Shown: positions 48,401 through 59,086 of the stretch, one piece after another | Numbering within the stretch: position 1 is the first letter of the stretch | Layout of the letters: every line of letters starts with the position of its first letter | NCBI RefSeq assembly: GCF_902806685.2 | Contig: NC_048542.1 | Location: 6,928,533-6,992,532 of the forward strand | Reading direction: 5' to 3' | Origin: Maniola hyperantus | Lineage: Eukaryota; Arthropoda; Insecta; Lepidoptera; Nymphalidae | Length of the DNA stretch: 64,000 bases | Notes under the pieces: generated by a model | What the model saw: the letters and a program-made list of their open reading frames with translations, nothing else | What the model was told of the DNA's origin: nothing | The model's database searches: none | Program-made: the position numbers and the translations under genes

Positions 48401-51400
48401 GATTTTGGGAATATCTTTAATAATTTTGCAAAAATATTTAGCAATAAATATGTGGAGCAGGTAGGTAGGCTTCGCAAACTCAAAGTTTCAACGGACACTT
48501 TAATCAAAATTCGTTTAAAAAAGGTAAAAAGGTTAAGATATTCGACCGTGACAGGACTCGAACCTGCAATCTTCGGATCCGAAGTCCGACGCCTTATCCA
48601 TTAGGCCACACGGTCGCCTGATTTTCATGACGAATTTGTGAAGTGCTCGTGGAAAACGTTTTTCCTACACAATAGAGATTATTTCAACTAAAACTGCACG
48701 CCTAGTTCCTTTCTTGTGAAATATTTGTATACCTAATTCGACTGAGGCAAATCCACACTAGCTGCGGTGCGCGTTTACATTGGACCCAGCTATTATGTAC
48801 TAAATTTATAGTATTTTTCATTATAATTGCAGCGATAAATTTCCGGACAAAGGCCTCCCCAGTCACTTAGTCTCTTCCATGTTTTAGTTACTATTATACC
48901 TGTCTCAAGTTGTTTGTGCTACTTGTAGTAACATTGCAACATTTTAAATTTAACTATTATGCCGACGATTTCGTTTCTGATTTAGGTTTATGTAAAATCT
49001 CATGAGAATTCTTAAGTTTTCTGGGTTTATAAATAGCATAAGTCACTCGTTTCAGGTCTTTAACTCTATTCATGCAAAAATCACGTAAAGCTTTTGCTCT
49101 ACTGCGGCGTGTTTGTAGGACAAATCAACAAACACTTTCGCATTTATTAGTAGAAAAAAAAGAACAAAAAATCAATAATTCAATCGGTAGGTATTCTCAT
49201 ATCCCAAGAATACTAGATATGATAAGTAAATGATAATTCTATAATATTTTTCAGGCGGCAAAAACAAGTATGGGCAAGTTAAAATGTCTACCTGCAGACG
49301 ATACCTACATCGTCAACCAAATAACACTTCTGAAGGAGGAGAGTGAACGTGCCAAGCCAAATGGAGTCTTACGCTGGTATCAGATATGTAAGTTATTTCA
49401 TCCAGAGGTATTTAATAGTAGGTACAGTATTTTTCCCAAGCTGAAGAAACCTATGATTTATTCATGTATAGGCTTTTACAAGCTCTTTTGAATCGTTCAG
49501 TCACTTTGCGAAACTGGGGAAATATAATGTCTACTTGTAAGAAATACAAAAATACTTCATAAAATTAATTATTTTACCGTTGCTTTTATCACAAATCTAA
49601 CACTGAGTTCATTGACTTATTATATCTACTCAGGTAAGTCAATGACCAGGATAATTCTTTTTAAAGAGCAACTGCTGACTTTCTTGTCGGATCTTCTCAG
49701 TAGAATCTACTTTCTGAACCGTTGGTAAAGTCGTGACATACCTATTATAATAAGTACCTTGCAAAAACTGTCCTACACGAAATAAATAAATTCAATTTCA
49801 AAATTCAATAAACTCAATTGAACTTTGCATAAAATAGTACCTACAAATAAATGTTCGTATACTAAGTAGGTACATATTTAGTTAGTTTTGCTCTAAATGA
49901 AGATATTTCTACAACACAGTGCATACGCTAGCACAAAATTCAATAAGCACAAAGTTTCTGATGTCGCGTCGTTTGTGTGCATTTAGCTAAAAATTCCGCT
50001 TCAAAGTTAGGTGTTTACTTCTTGCATATAAAATGATATAGCGATAATACAATTTTGCTGTAGCCCTCTACTCTCTAAATTTCGTTAAAATTTACTTACG
50101 TTAGGGTAATATTTATATCATCGGGAAAATATCTCGAACTTCCAACAACAACATACAAGGCAGTCAGTGGGGACTGCCCACAGAAATGAAAAATTAAAAC
50201 TAAGAAACGACAGTGTTTTTTTTTTGGATTTTGTAATTGTTGGTACCTAGTGTCAAAAATTAAAATTTTATAATTTTTAAATTAAAACCATTAATATTGG
50301 CACTCCGAGCACTATTAACATTAGCATGTCGGTGACCCAAACTTGTACTTTTTACCCATCCCAAAATCGCCCAACGCGCCTTAAGTGGGCACAGTTAGGT
50401 GCTTTCTTGATACAAACGTAGGAGGGTAATTACTACATTATTACCCCGTCATCAAAATGAGGCAGATTCTCTTTTTTATCATATTAAATTATCATCATGG
50501 CGTAAGTAAAAAGCAGAGCCTTTAATCTATTCCTTATAACTGCTTGGTACTTTAATACCTCGATAAAAGATAGTGGCCTTGAAACAGCTGTAATCCATTC
50601 ATACTAATATTATAAATGCGAAAGTGTGTCTGTCTGTCTGTCTGCTAGCTTGTCACGGCTCAACCGTTCAACCGATTTTGACGAAATTTGGTACAGAGAT
50701 AGCTTGCATCCCGGGAAAGGACATGGGCTTTTTATCCCGGAAAATTAAAGAGTTCTCACAGGATTTTTAAAAACTAGGTATATCCACGCGGACGAAGTCG
50801 CGGGCATCATCTAGTGTGACAATAAATCATGAACTGACCATGACATGAGTGACCGTTCTCAGATCTGAAAAAGATCTGAGTTACGCTCAAATCACGCCTA
50901 AAATAGTTTTAGGTTCAAAAATCATCACTTAATTGGTAGGCAAGTACAAATGTACCTAACTATATTATATAGCTGTAACTGTACAGTGCTATTGTGGTGC
51001 TATTGATATCTACGTGTAAGATGCTCTTTGGATAACAAAGTGCATGTGGGTGTTAGGGGTGTTACGGGCAGGTTGGCATGAATAACTTCGTACAATGTTG
51101 GCCCAACTGTGCGCAAATAAATTGACAATTGCACGGCCTCGGTACGGCACGGCTAGTAAACTAAAATTGGCGGCACATACTAAATCAAGTATCGTGCAGC
51201 ACGGAGCACCCACACTTTGGGTAAACTACCGGGTGTATTTAAAAAGAAAATACTACAGTTATATGTTTGCAGTTATAAATCAGCGAACGACAACGCATAG
51301 AAATATTCTGTTTGTTTATAGCATTATAGCAAAACGAAATATACTATTGTAATGTAGGTATGTACATAATATTATAGTCATCTACCACACGCGTTATCAA

Positions 51401-54400
51401 TTCTATTGTAACTTCGTAACTGTCACTTTGAATTATTGGCCAATCAAGGCAACGCGGCGTCTTGTGCGATTAACCAATTGATTGGTTTAAATTCGTGTAT
51501 AACAGGCATCTATATGTGTAAGTACCATTTACTAGAAACGCGATTTCTGTGTTTGTCATTCAATGTTTTGAATATAATAAGCATTGTAATCTGGTGTTGT
51601 TGTTATAACGCGAATTTGTTTCAGTTAAAAATCAAATTTGGCGTGGCGAGATAAAAATAGGTATAATGCTTTTCACAACAATAATGCTTAGTGGATGCAT
51701 TATATTCCTCGATCAAAACAAGGTTCTCATACAGCTAAAGACCTCTACCGACCTTGAAAACAATATATTGGTGCCTATTTGTTTGTTTTTGGGGGCTCTA
51801 TTTTGCGTCATCCTAGTGAGGATATTCGAAAGAAAAGTAAGTAAGTAACTATTACTTTAAATAAATCTATTATACTAACTGTAGTGTAGAAAAATCTAGA
51901 CCATCGCGACAAAAGAGATTTAAAAGCGCATACCTAATAATTATCTCAAAAGTGCGATGGATGTTCCCAATGGATGGACATACTCATTCTCAGAAAAGGT
52001 TGCATCATCAGCCCTTCACCAGCCCTGAGAACAAGTTTCCTCTCGGACTGAGGACGGTTTAGGCCATAGTTAACCATGCTCGCTAAGTGTGAGTTGGAAA
52101 AGGTTTATACATCCATACTAATATTATAGTATAATATCTGCCAAGTTTTCAAGGGCCATCTGTTTAACCGTTTGTAACGAAATTTGGTACAGAAAATGTT
52201 TGTTTTCTAAGGAGGGTCATGGCTACTTTTTGTCTCGGAAAATCATCAGAGTTCCCATGGGATTTAAAAAATTCCACGCGGGCATCATCTTCTAGTAAGT
52301 AGTACATTATTTAATATTATTATCAATATGTTTAAAGTGAAGCCAGGGCATGATAGCTAGTTAGCGTGTACAATATAATCAGGTAACATACATTAAAAAA
52401 AAAAGATTCCGACGAATTGAGAACCTTCTCCTTTTTTGAAGTCGGTTAAAAAGATTGATGATGATCAAAACTGTTTCTCTATCTAAAATTATTTTCAGTT
52501 TTCAGCGTTTCAATATTCCATCTGATCAACAAAAACGAACCTTCGCAGAAGGTCGTCTGTAAGAGATTGCCTGAAGAAATAAAAATATTTTCTTTAAACA
52601 TGTTTTGTGTAGGAAGATATTTTCTTTTAGTTTAAAAATTCCTTTGAAATTTTATATTTCGACCTTTAAACCTTATTGGTTTTATTTACTTACTACTTGA
52701 TGCACGCAACTTCGTTCGTGTGGATTTAAGTTTTGAAAATCTTTGATTTTTCGATATAAAAAGTAACCTATGTTACTCTCAAAGTCTTTAACTAGGTAAT
52801 ATACATACAAAAATCACGCCGACCTGTTGCTCCGTTGCGGCGTGATTCAAGGACAAATCAACAAACTAATTAACTAACAAACAAACACATCTTTTAAATT
52901 TATAAAATATCATCATTATCATTATAAACCGATAGACGTCCACAGCGCTGGACATAGGTATCTTGTTGGGACTTCCACACACCACGGTCTTGCGCCGCCT
53001 AAATCCAGCAGCTCCCTGCGACTCGTCTGATGTGTCCGTCCACCTAGTGGGGGGTCTTCCAACGCTGAGTCTTCCGGTGCGAGGTTGCCATTTCAACACC
53101 TTAAGACCCCAACGAAGAACGAACCCCAGGTTTTACGAACTAGGTATGTGCCCTGCCCATTGCGGCATTGCCATTTCAGCTTCGCAACCCGTGGAGCTAT
53201 GTCGGTTACTCTAGTTCTCCTACGGTTCTCCTCATTTCTGATTTGCTCGGGTATAAAATATGGGCAGGTAGTAAATGATAGTAAAATAGCAAGACTTTCG
53301 ATATTGTTTCAGTATCTTCTAACATTTGCCTTGTCGGTAATGGTGTTATCGATGGGCACGCTAGCGGTGTTCACGCAAGCTGACCTAACTGTGACGTCAT
53401 TGAGATGGTTGCCAGTGGCTGCACTGGGGGTGCTCGTGTTTGGATATGGAGTTGCATGGGGCCTGCCTACCATTGTTATGGTTGAGATGCTGAATTTAGA
53501 GGTAATGCGGTGTACATATTTTTTTATTGCCTTGACTAATTATTACTGTACAAATCTTGGCTGTGTGGAATGGTGCCAAAAATACCATGGCTGCTTTCCC
53601 GCATTGGCCAGCCAGGCTGATCCTTTGCAAAAAAAAATGTGTCGGCCCTTCTGTCACCAGATCAACACAGTTACACTGTAAAAGAGACAATTAGGTACCT
53701 ACTTAATTAACACAGAATTACCAAGATGTAGAGACATTGCACTAATACTTACTTTTCTCCTCGATATATTCTATTTTGTATGGCGTTACCTACTTACCTA
53801 TAGGTATACTTACACGAGATATAATGAGGCGGGTATTGCTGCGTTAGGGTGGAATTATGTTATCCCAATCCCGTGCTAGGAACGGCGACATGCCTTCAAA
53901 ACATCTAAACAAATGTTCCTCCCAGTGTTGGGTATAATACTCAGAGACACGTTCAGCTTTTAAAAAATACCAAAGGTCTGGCTCTTAGTCCTTAAGCATG
54001 ATTGTCGTTAACCGCACGCCTACCTTCCAATTAAAAAAATTGGCTGTCAGTGGAAACAGCCGAAAGAATTGAAAATTTAATCTAATGCTACCAAAAGCAT
54101 ATTTGACTCTTCCATTAAAAATTAGAATAGGTTGCGTAAGAAACAAGTCCTAAAAGCTCATAAAATTAGCATGTCGGTGACGCGACACAATGTATTCATG
54201 TCAAAAAGTAATTCATGTTAGATGAGGTGTACATACTTAGCGTAAAAACGCTAAATATTCCATTCTAATACCAGAAGTACGGCTAGGCAACAAGCACAAA
54301 ATTCCATTTCAATAATATCTATTGGCCGTTACACCAAAACCCCCTTTTCCCCGAAACGAGGTCGTTGGAAGGCTATCGTCCGTAAAACGCCCACATTCTA

Positions 54401-55225
54401 CGAGACTACAGTACCTACCACCCACAGACTGAACTTTATTGAACTCCTGTACTGGGTAATAAGGGAATTAAAAGGGACATCTATAATATTATACGGAAAA
54501 CTGACTGATCTTTAGAAAGTTCTACTTCTTTAGGTATAGGAACTTGAAAATTTGCATGCAGATTTTCTGAAGTATGACGGTATTTTGGTAAATTTCTACG
54601 TGACTAGAAAAGGGAATTTATAATATTTTGATTGGATGTGCTTCGATATTTTTAAAGTGAAAACTTCTTTAGGCGCTTTTAGGGTGGGTAAAAACTTTAG
54701 TCACCGACATGCTATTGTTAAAAGTAGCTAGATAATTGCAGTGTCGATAGATCTAAACACTAAACTATGGTTTTGTAAATTAAAATTAATTATGTTTTAA
54801 TTTTTGATACTTACTGTAGGTACTACAACTAATTTGAAAATCGAAAAAGCCCACTGTTATTTTATAATTTTAAGTTTTCACTTTGGTCGGCAGTCCGCAC
54901 TGACTGCCATTTTTTACTCTACAATACTCGTATACGAGGACCACAGCCAGGACCAGGATTTTATTGTAAACATTTACTTTTTTACTTGCAGATCCGGACT
55001 AAAGTCTTAGGAATGGTGTACACATACTCTCAAATCTTAAGGCTTGCTCATGTATACACGTTCAAATACATAGAAGATTACGTGGGCATTTACACGTTGC
55101 TTTACATTTTCGCCTGCATCAACTTATTTGGAGCAGTGTACACGATTTCCAATGTACCAGATATAAAAGATAAAAGCGTGAGACAAATAGAAGGACAACT
55201 AAAGAAGATCCCTATCATAAAATAA
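42355..55225 (+). CDS. MFS sugar/trehalose-transporter-like protein, 7 exons, 456 aa
   Basis: Twelve-helix membrane carrier of the sugar transporter family, the group that includes insect trehalose transporters. Exons 42355-42439, 44997-45202, 47066-47377, 49255-49387, 51625-51836, 53313-53501, 54992-55225; all GT-AG, frame intact (1371 bases). Landmarks: DTWGRRF after TM2 (81-87), PVYIRE after TM4 (131-136), KYRG (141-144), ESPAYL after TM6 (189-194), RIFERK where GRR is expected after TM8 (311-316), VEMLNLEIR after TM10, and PDIKDKS where PETKGKS is expected (435-441). The TM7 QxSGxN substrate motif is not recognisable. Length is normal for the family. The eroded TM7 and PETKG motifs suggest a divergent paralogue with changed or lost sugar specificity; substrate unknown. 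Confidence 0.88.
43235..43455 (-). mobile_element. LINE reverse transcriptase fragment
   Basis: Minus strand encodes TGIFCDLSKAFESVEH, the first catalytic Asp block of a non-LTR reverse transcriptase, and then HYGIKETA. Short fragment in transporter intron 1. Confidence 0.65.
43668..43806. mobile_element. Inverted-repeat element (MITE)
   Basis: ggagatctatagagcgcact at left, agtgcgctctatagatctca at right; inner gagttaaaacgagacaga / tctgtctcgttttaactc. About 130 bases, transporter intron 1. Confidence 0.6.
44107..44252. mobile_element. GC-rich palindromic MITE, copy 5
   Basis: In transporter intron 1: TTATAGTTCGTGACAGGCCG left, TCTCAACCTATCGCAGATAT right, CAATCGGGG inside. Confidence 0.58.
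44825..44976 (+). repeat. Repeat family Q, truncated beside transporter exon 2
   Basis: aaaacttcgttaggcgcgtt, aaggtcgcgtccccgacatg, aatgtaaaaactaaactaaa; homology stops about 20 bases before the exon. Confidence 0.5.
44997..45202 (+). CDS. Transporter exon 2: TM1-TM3 with DTWGRRF
   Basis: Acceptor ttctgcag at 44996, donor gtaagt at 45203, phase 0. Residues 29-97, including the MFS loop motif at 81-87. A dispersed repeat ends about 20 bases before the acceptor. Confidence 0.9.
45322..45364. promoter_or_regulatory. Heat shock element-like array 1
   Basis: Pentamer units start every 5 bases: TTC 45322, GAA 45327, TTC 45332, (CAA 45337), TTC 45342, GAA 45347, TTC 45352, GAA 45357, TTC 45362. 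Eight of nine units match the alternating nGAAn/nTTCn rule for heat shock factor binding. Whether HSF binds here is untested. Confidence 0.65.
45452..45495. promoter_or_regulatory. Heat shock element-like array 2
   Basis: Three units in register (TTC 45452, GAA 45457, TTC 45462) and then five perfect units (TTC 45473, GAA 45478, TTC 45483, GAA 45488, TTC 45493). Weaker TTC units follow in the same phase at 45513 and 45523. Confidence 0.6.
45761..46028 (+). mobile_element. SINE S1, slightly shortened
   Basis: Head gccataaccaagtggataag and gggggttcaaaa; tail gttgatgatgattattatta. It directly follows the HSE-bearing element. Confidence 0.55.
46525..46688. mobile_element. GC-rich palindromic MITE, copy 6
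   Basis: In transporter intron 2: TATAGTCCGCGACAAGTCAA left, TCGACCTGTCGCATACTATA right; full centre. Confidence 0.62.
47066..47377 (+). CDS. Transporter exon 3: TM3-TM6
   Basis: Acceptor ggttttag at 47065, donor gtaagt at 47378; 104 codons, phase 0 at both ends. Contains PVYIRE (131-136) and ESPAYL (189-194), the most diagnostic family motifs here. Confidence 0.92.
47409..47530 (-). mobile_element. Helitron-like H1, 3' part, eroded
   Basis: gatgatgcccgtgactttgt, cctgtgggaactcttt and aaaaagtagtctatgtcc segments of the family follow transporter exon 3 directly. Confidence 0.45.
47540..47876 (+). repeat. ATCCGC-rich repeat pair
   Basis: gtgttacagatatccgcatc near 47541 and gtgttacggatattcgcatc near 47766 start two similar blocks, each with aatg(a/t)ggaacattc; hexamer ATCCGC recurs. 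Transporter intron 3. Confidence 0.45.
48543..48615 (-). tRNA. tRNA-Arg, anticodon UCG
   Basis: 73-base tRNA on the minus strand, decodes CGA. Acceptor stem GACCGTG/CACGGTC pairs fully; anticodon stem TCGGA/TCCGA encloses loop CTTCGGA with TCG at positions 34-36; T arm GCAGG-TTCGAGT-CCTGT carries an intact B box; discriminator G. No intron. A run of five T on the minus strand (48526-48530), 12 bases past the 3' end, can serve as Pol III terminator. It lies antisense inside transporter intron 3. The intact stems argue for a real gene, not a SINE head. Confidence 0.93.
49255..49387 (+). CDS. Transporter exon 4: central cytoplasmic loop
   Basis: Acceptor tttttcag at 49254, donor gtaagt at 49388. 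Charged loop between TM6 and TM7 (about 202-245), with helix-forming LLKEESERAK. Confidence 0.85.
50160..50388 (-). repeat. Repeat family Q, in transporter intron 4
   Basis: cagtcagtggggactgccca at left, gcatgtcggtgacccaaact and cccaacgcgccttaag at right (reverse of the other copies). Confidence 0.5.
50599..50814 (+). mobile_element. Helitron-like H1, full-length
   Basis: 216 bases, TC at 50599, CTAG at 50811-50814 followed by T, hairpin CGCGGACGAAGTCGCG. Same length as the copy at 12570. Transporter intron 4. Confidence 0.66.
51625..51836 (+). CDS. Transporter exon 5: TM7-TM8
   Basis: Acceptor tgtttcag at 51624, donor gtaagt at 51837. Residues 246-316. TM7 lacks the usual QLSG motif; ends in RIFERK. 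Confidence 0.88.
52003..52100 (-). mobile_element. SINE S1, truncated
   Basis: catcatcagcccttcaccag to gctaagtgtgagttgg; head missing. Transporter intron 5. Confidence 0.42.
52112..52295 (+). mobile_element. Helitron-like H1, lacking the TCTG block
   Basis: TC at 52112, body without the usual microsatellite, shortened hairpin, CTAG at 52292-52295 followed by T. Transporter intron 5. Confidence 0.5.
52905..53250 (-). mobile_element. LINE (RTE-type) 3' end
   Basis: Minus strand encodes VLKWQPRTG and SVGRPPTRWTD-type sequence, then a stop and a taatgataatgatga tail; upstream frames (to 53250) continue the domain with frameshifts. It ends about 60 bases before transporter exon 6. Confidence 0.6.
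53313..53501 (+). CDS. Transporter exon 6: TM9-TM10
   Basis: Acceptor ttgtttcag at 53312, donor gtaatg at 53502; 63 codons, phase 0. Contains LVFGYGVAWGLPTIVMVEML, the TM10 segment (family GxGxxPW region). A LINE fragment ends about 60 bases upstream and, by chance, shares an open frame with this exon. Confidence 0.9.
54655..54925 (+). repeat. Repeat family Q, full, before transporter exon 7
   Basis: aaaacttctttaggcgcttt to ggcagtccgcactgactgcc. Ends about 65 bases before exon 7. A short reversed piece is at 54158-54187. Confidence 0.5.
54992..55225 (+). CDS. Transporter exon 7: TM11-TM12 and C-terminus
   Basis: Acceptor acttgcag at 54991; stop at 55223-55225. Residues 380-456, with IRTKVLGM (family RxxAxG motif), two helices and the degenerate PETKG motif PDIKDKS (435-441). 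An AATAAA at 55221-55226 overlaps the stop codon, as in the receptor gene. Confidence 0.9.
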   Translation: MRTKVLGMVYTYSQILRLAHVYTFKYIEDYVGIYTLLYIFACINLFGAVYTISNVPDIKDKSVRQIEGQLKKIPIIK

Positions 55226-56115
55226 ATTACAGTACCTTTATCAATTCTTTGATTTACCTTTTAATTAGTACGAGTAGAATAGCTAGTAATTAGTTGGTAG
55301 AAAATATTGGAGTTAAATCTAAGGAGTAGCTATTGCCTGCGACTTCGACAGCTTCAATTTGACTTTTTGCTCAGTTCCATTCTGTTTTCTTAACATATAA
55401 AGCATCATTAAATGTTTAGAAACTTCAGATACTTCTGCCATAGTTAAATTAAAAAAACGAAAGGACGGCTATTTGGAACAAAAATCGTTAACCTGTCAAA
55501 CCAAATATGACACTGCCCATCAAGTACTAGGCAGAGGCAGAGGCATGGCAGAGGCTACAACTTGTATCAAAGAAATCTTATTTGAAATAGCTAATCTGGT
55601 GCGTAGGACCTGGTAGTTCATAGATAATATCGTTGCCTAGCATAGTACTCTTACTTTACCTGCCTGAAGCGAATATCCTGTCAAAAAAGTTTGGGATTCG
55701 TTTACGATAAGTTACATAGTTCGTTACATACAAGTTATTATATTTTTACGAAATCACAGACGGACGCTTCAGTTGAATTTATACAAATTGCAGCTGCTTA
55801 TTTTATTTGCAAACCTTGCGATGTCGAAACATTTTCTCTTCCTACAAAGTTCGGTACAAGTAGAATAAACAGGATTTTTCACTTAAGTAACCGTTCGCAG
55901 AAAACGATTCGGATTTTCCTCGATATTTTTTGTCCCTACTTTTAATAAACGGTCGCAACATTTAATAATACCTAAGTATTACTCAGAGATAAAATTGTAA
56001 ATAACTGTGTCATTTCACTATGAAACACACACATTCCTACAGCAAAAGCAAACTGGCTGACTCGCCCCGTCTTCGCACAGGTGGCCTCACATAATTTTAT
56101 GTTTAGTAATCAATA

Positions 56116-56332
56116 TCTATACTAATATTAGGAATGCGAAAGTGTGTCCGTCTGTCTGTCTGCTAGCCTTTCACGGCCCATCTATTAAACTGATTTTGAC
56201 GAAATTTGGTACAGAGGTAACTTGTACACCGAGGAAGGAAGGCTACATTTTATCCCAGAAAATCAAAGAGTACTCACGGTATTTTAAAAGTACGAGTAAA
56301 TCCATGTGGACGAAGTCACGGGCAGCATCTAG
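56116..56332 (+). mobile_element. Helitron-like H1, full-length
   Basis: TC at 56116, CTGTCTGTCTGC block, hairpin GTGGACGAAGTCACGGGC, CTAG at 56329-56332 followed by T. Confidence 0.6.
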
Positions 56333-57289
56333 TTCACTATATTTTCCACATGTTGTTATAAATTACGTGAAAAAACCAACATTTACCTAATATTTCGTAG
56401 TGTAGTATGTGATAAACTAGTTTTTCAAAGAAAAGGTCAACAGAAGAAAAATTGCTCAAATCGTCCCTAATGCCGCATATTACGTTTATGAGAAGGTAAC
56501 ACGAAATTATTCTCAGCACATAGAAGGTATAGTATATTATAGGTATTAGGTAGGTAACTTAAATTATGATAGCCGGCTTTCCTTGTTCTGATATTATTAT
56601 ACGGAATGGCATGACTGAAAGAAAAATTGGTAATTTATGAAAAAAAAACAAAGTTACTCCGAAATAGCTCTGAAAAAAATGAGGTCTTATCCTACGAATC
56701 ACTACTTAATAATATATTATTGTAAATGCGAAAGTGTGTTTATTTAATGGTTGGTTTGTTTGTTCTTCAATCACGTTGCAACGCAGATCGATCTGATTTT
56801 TTTGCATAGATATAGTCTGAAGCTGTTCGCAAATTGGCTACTATTATCTGAGTATCTAGTAACTCAAATAACCATAGCGTCTGAAGAATAGGACCAAGGT
56901 TATAAGGCTAAATGCATTTATGAAATGCTTAAATGAATTCTTTTCTGATGATCGCACTGCTTCTGAGTGTCTCTCGACTAAAAGCTCCGCTTTGTTGATT
57001 AAAAGAAGTGAGTACTCAGGTGTCCAGGCTAAAATTCGGGTCCCTCGTCAAATGAATGATTCGTTATGGAAATATTATAATATATTTACCGTTTCTTTAT
57101 TGAGAGACTAAAAATGGACAATCTTCTCTGCATTATCGAAAGTACGTATCAAATACTGTCAGATTTATTCATAAGCACGACTTTTGCTGTTTCCGATTAT
57201 TATTATTAAATTACTAGCTTATGCTCGCGACCTCGTCCGCGTGGATTACACTTTGGTGGTGTGAGGAATGAGGTGTCAATCGATTGTAA

Positions 57290-57452
57290 GTAATTTTGTT
57301 TACTGACTTACCGACCTGCCAAATTTCAAGATTCTAGGTCAACAGGAAGTACCCTATAGCTTTTCTTGACAGACATGACAGACGGACAGACAGACAACGA
57401 TGTGATCTAATAAATGTTCCTTTTTTCCTTTTGAGGTACGGAACCCTAGAAA
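57290..57452 (-). repeat. Repeat family N, 5' part
   Basis: Minus strand reads ttctagggttccgtacctca at its start and ends in the cctagaatcttgaaatttgg segment. Confidence 0.5.
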
Positions 57453-57774
57453 TATTTAAGCGTTTATTAAAAGGCGTAGGTACCTACCTACCTACTTAGT
57501 CGGGTTTTAGTTTTGAAATTTATCTTGTTGACTTATTGAATTCCTAATTCGAGAATGTGGAAGATTGACGTGAAGGATTCACGTAGAAGTTAAATTAGAT
57601 TTAGGCGTGAAGGCTTGACAAAGTTTTGCAGTAAACTAATTAAATAGCGCGGGCTGGTAAACTTTACATTTGCAAAGGCGGAGCAGATTTTAGTAAAAAT
57701 TAAAATACTGTAAATTAAAATTAGTTATATTTAAAAACATATATTATAGGTAGGTACAACAGTGTTCATCCTAA

Positions 57775-57955
57775 TGATCATTACGGCGGTTACGTACTCA
57801 TCTGATCCGAGTCCGAGAGAATACGTCCCTTTTTGTTTTGTATGACATAATATGACATACCTACTCGTATATGTCGTAGATAATCGCTGGTATTCTCACG
57901 GATGACGGATAGAACTTGGATGACGGAAGTGCAGTGCGTATTCGCCGTTACCCAT
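57775..57955. mobile_element. Inverted-repeat element related to 20335-20630
   Basis: acggcggttacgtactcatc at left, cagtgcgtattcgccgt at right, with tctcacggatgacgg inside. Confidence 0.42.
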
Positions 57956-58036
57956 TATAAATACGAAAGAATTTATTGGTTCGTCGTTCAATCACATCGC
58001 AACGGAGCAATGCACGTGCTTTTTTAATGGGCATAG

Positions 58037-58164
58037 GTGGTGCGCTGCAGTGCGGTGCGCTGCGGTGCGCTGCGGTGCGATGCGGTGCGATGCGGTGCGA
58101 TGCGGTGCGGTGCGCTGCGGTGCGATGCAGTGTGGAGCGGTGCGGTGCGGTGTGGTGTGATGCG
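58037..58164 (+). repeat. GC-rich TGCGG/TGCGC minisatellite
   Basis: About 128 bases of TGCGN pentamers, mostly in pairs (tgcggtgcga, tgcggtgcgc). Strand-asymmetric: + strand has G and T with few A. It creates long open frames on both strands that are artefacts. Confidence 0.8.
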
Positions 58165-58544
58165 CCCACCCGGACGGGTCCTGCCGGGAACTTGTAGCTA
58201 TACCTACCTAAAATACGAAGTGCGGCTGGCCTGCTAAAACCCTAAAAAACACTAATGATTAGAAATATAAGGCTCATCTACATAAATAATTTATTTGTAA
58301 GTAATAAGGCTACTAAAGGAATTTTGATAAAACTTTTCTAATATATCATTCAGTTACGATACAAGAAAGCTGATAGGTGATTGGTGCACGCACCTACCGT
58401 CGACATTGATAGATTTATCTCCTGAGGCAGTATCGAGGTTCTGAGGAAAAGTATGGATATTTAAGCGCTAAGGGTGAGCTCAGATGAATAAATAACGGTT
58501 TGAACAAATTTCTGCCACGGCAACCACTGCCGCAGTAGATATTA

Positions 58545-58760
58545 TAGTGCACCGCATGGGATGGCAATCCGACACATTCGGAGATGTTGCAGGACCAATT
58601 ACTGCTTTACGTGCTTTCCGAGATAAGAGCGTGCAATACAATCAACTTCCCAATTTCAAGAATTTCTTGTAAGAAAACCCCAATTACGTTTTGGGCCAGC
58701 CCAGGACTCGAACACGAGAACTCACGATCTGCAGTCAAATATGCTAGCACTAGACCTATT
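58545..58760 (-). mobile_element. tRNA-derived SINE, another family
   Basis: Minus strand head with gtgttcgagtcctgggctgg; body includes acgtgctttccgag and gggatggcaatccgaca. Confidence 0.45.
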
Positions 58761-58845
58761 AACGCAAATCATGCCATGTTGTCATGCGCTAAGGGAATGC
58801 CGATTCTCATTCATCAAAAAAAGCTTTAAAATTTAAAATACTAAG

Positions 58846-59086
58846 TGTCTAGACAGCCACAAGTGGTCGTTCGATACTAATAAATATCTGGCCACAAGGT
58901 TTATATTGTTTTTTTTTGGGTCCTAGAACGATAATATCTAATCAGCCAGACTCCACGCAGTCTTGTCAATCCTAACCTTAGTGCTTTTATAAAGCGCGAA
59001 GCTAGAAGCTCGCGAAAGAGTTTCTGGATGAAGCAAAGATGCGAGGCCAAGTGGAGCAAAGAGCGTTTGTGGCTGTCTAGACATTT
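58846..59086. mobile_element. MITE with GTCTAGACAGCCACAA ends
   Basis: Left end gtctagacagccacaagtgg, right end gtttgtggctgtctagac; 240 bases, no coding frame. Confidence 0.58.

Noticed and set aside
53085..53681. 198-codon open frame covering transporter exon 6
   Set aside because: Its first third is reversed LINE sequence, and the end runs past a good donor (gtaatg) at 53502. Only 53313-53501 joins in frame with the other exons.
57948..58237. Three overlapping open frames on both strands rich in Cys, Arg and Ala or His
   Set aside because: All are translations of the TGCGG minisatellite; no gene signal.
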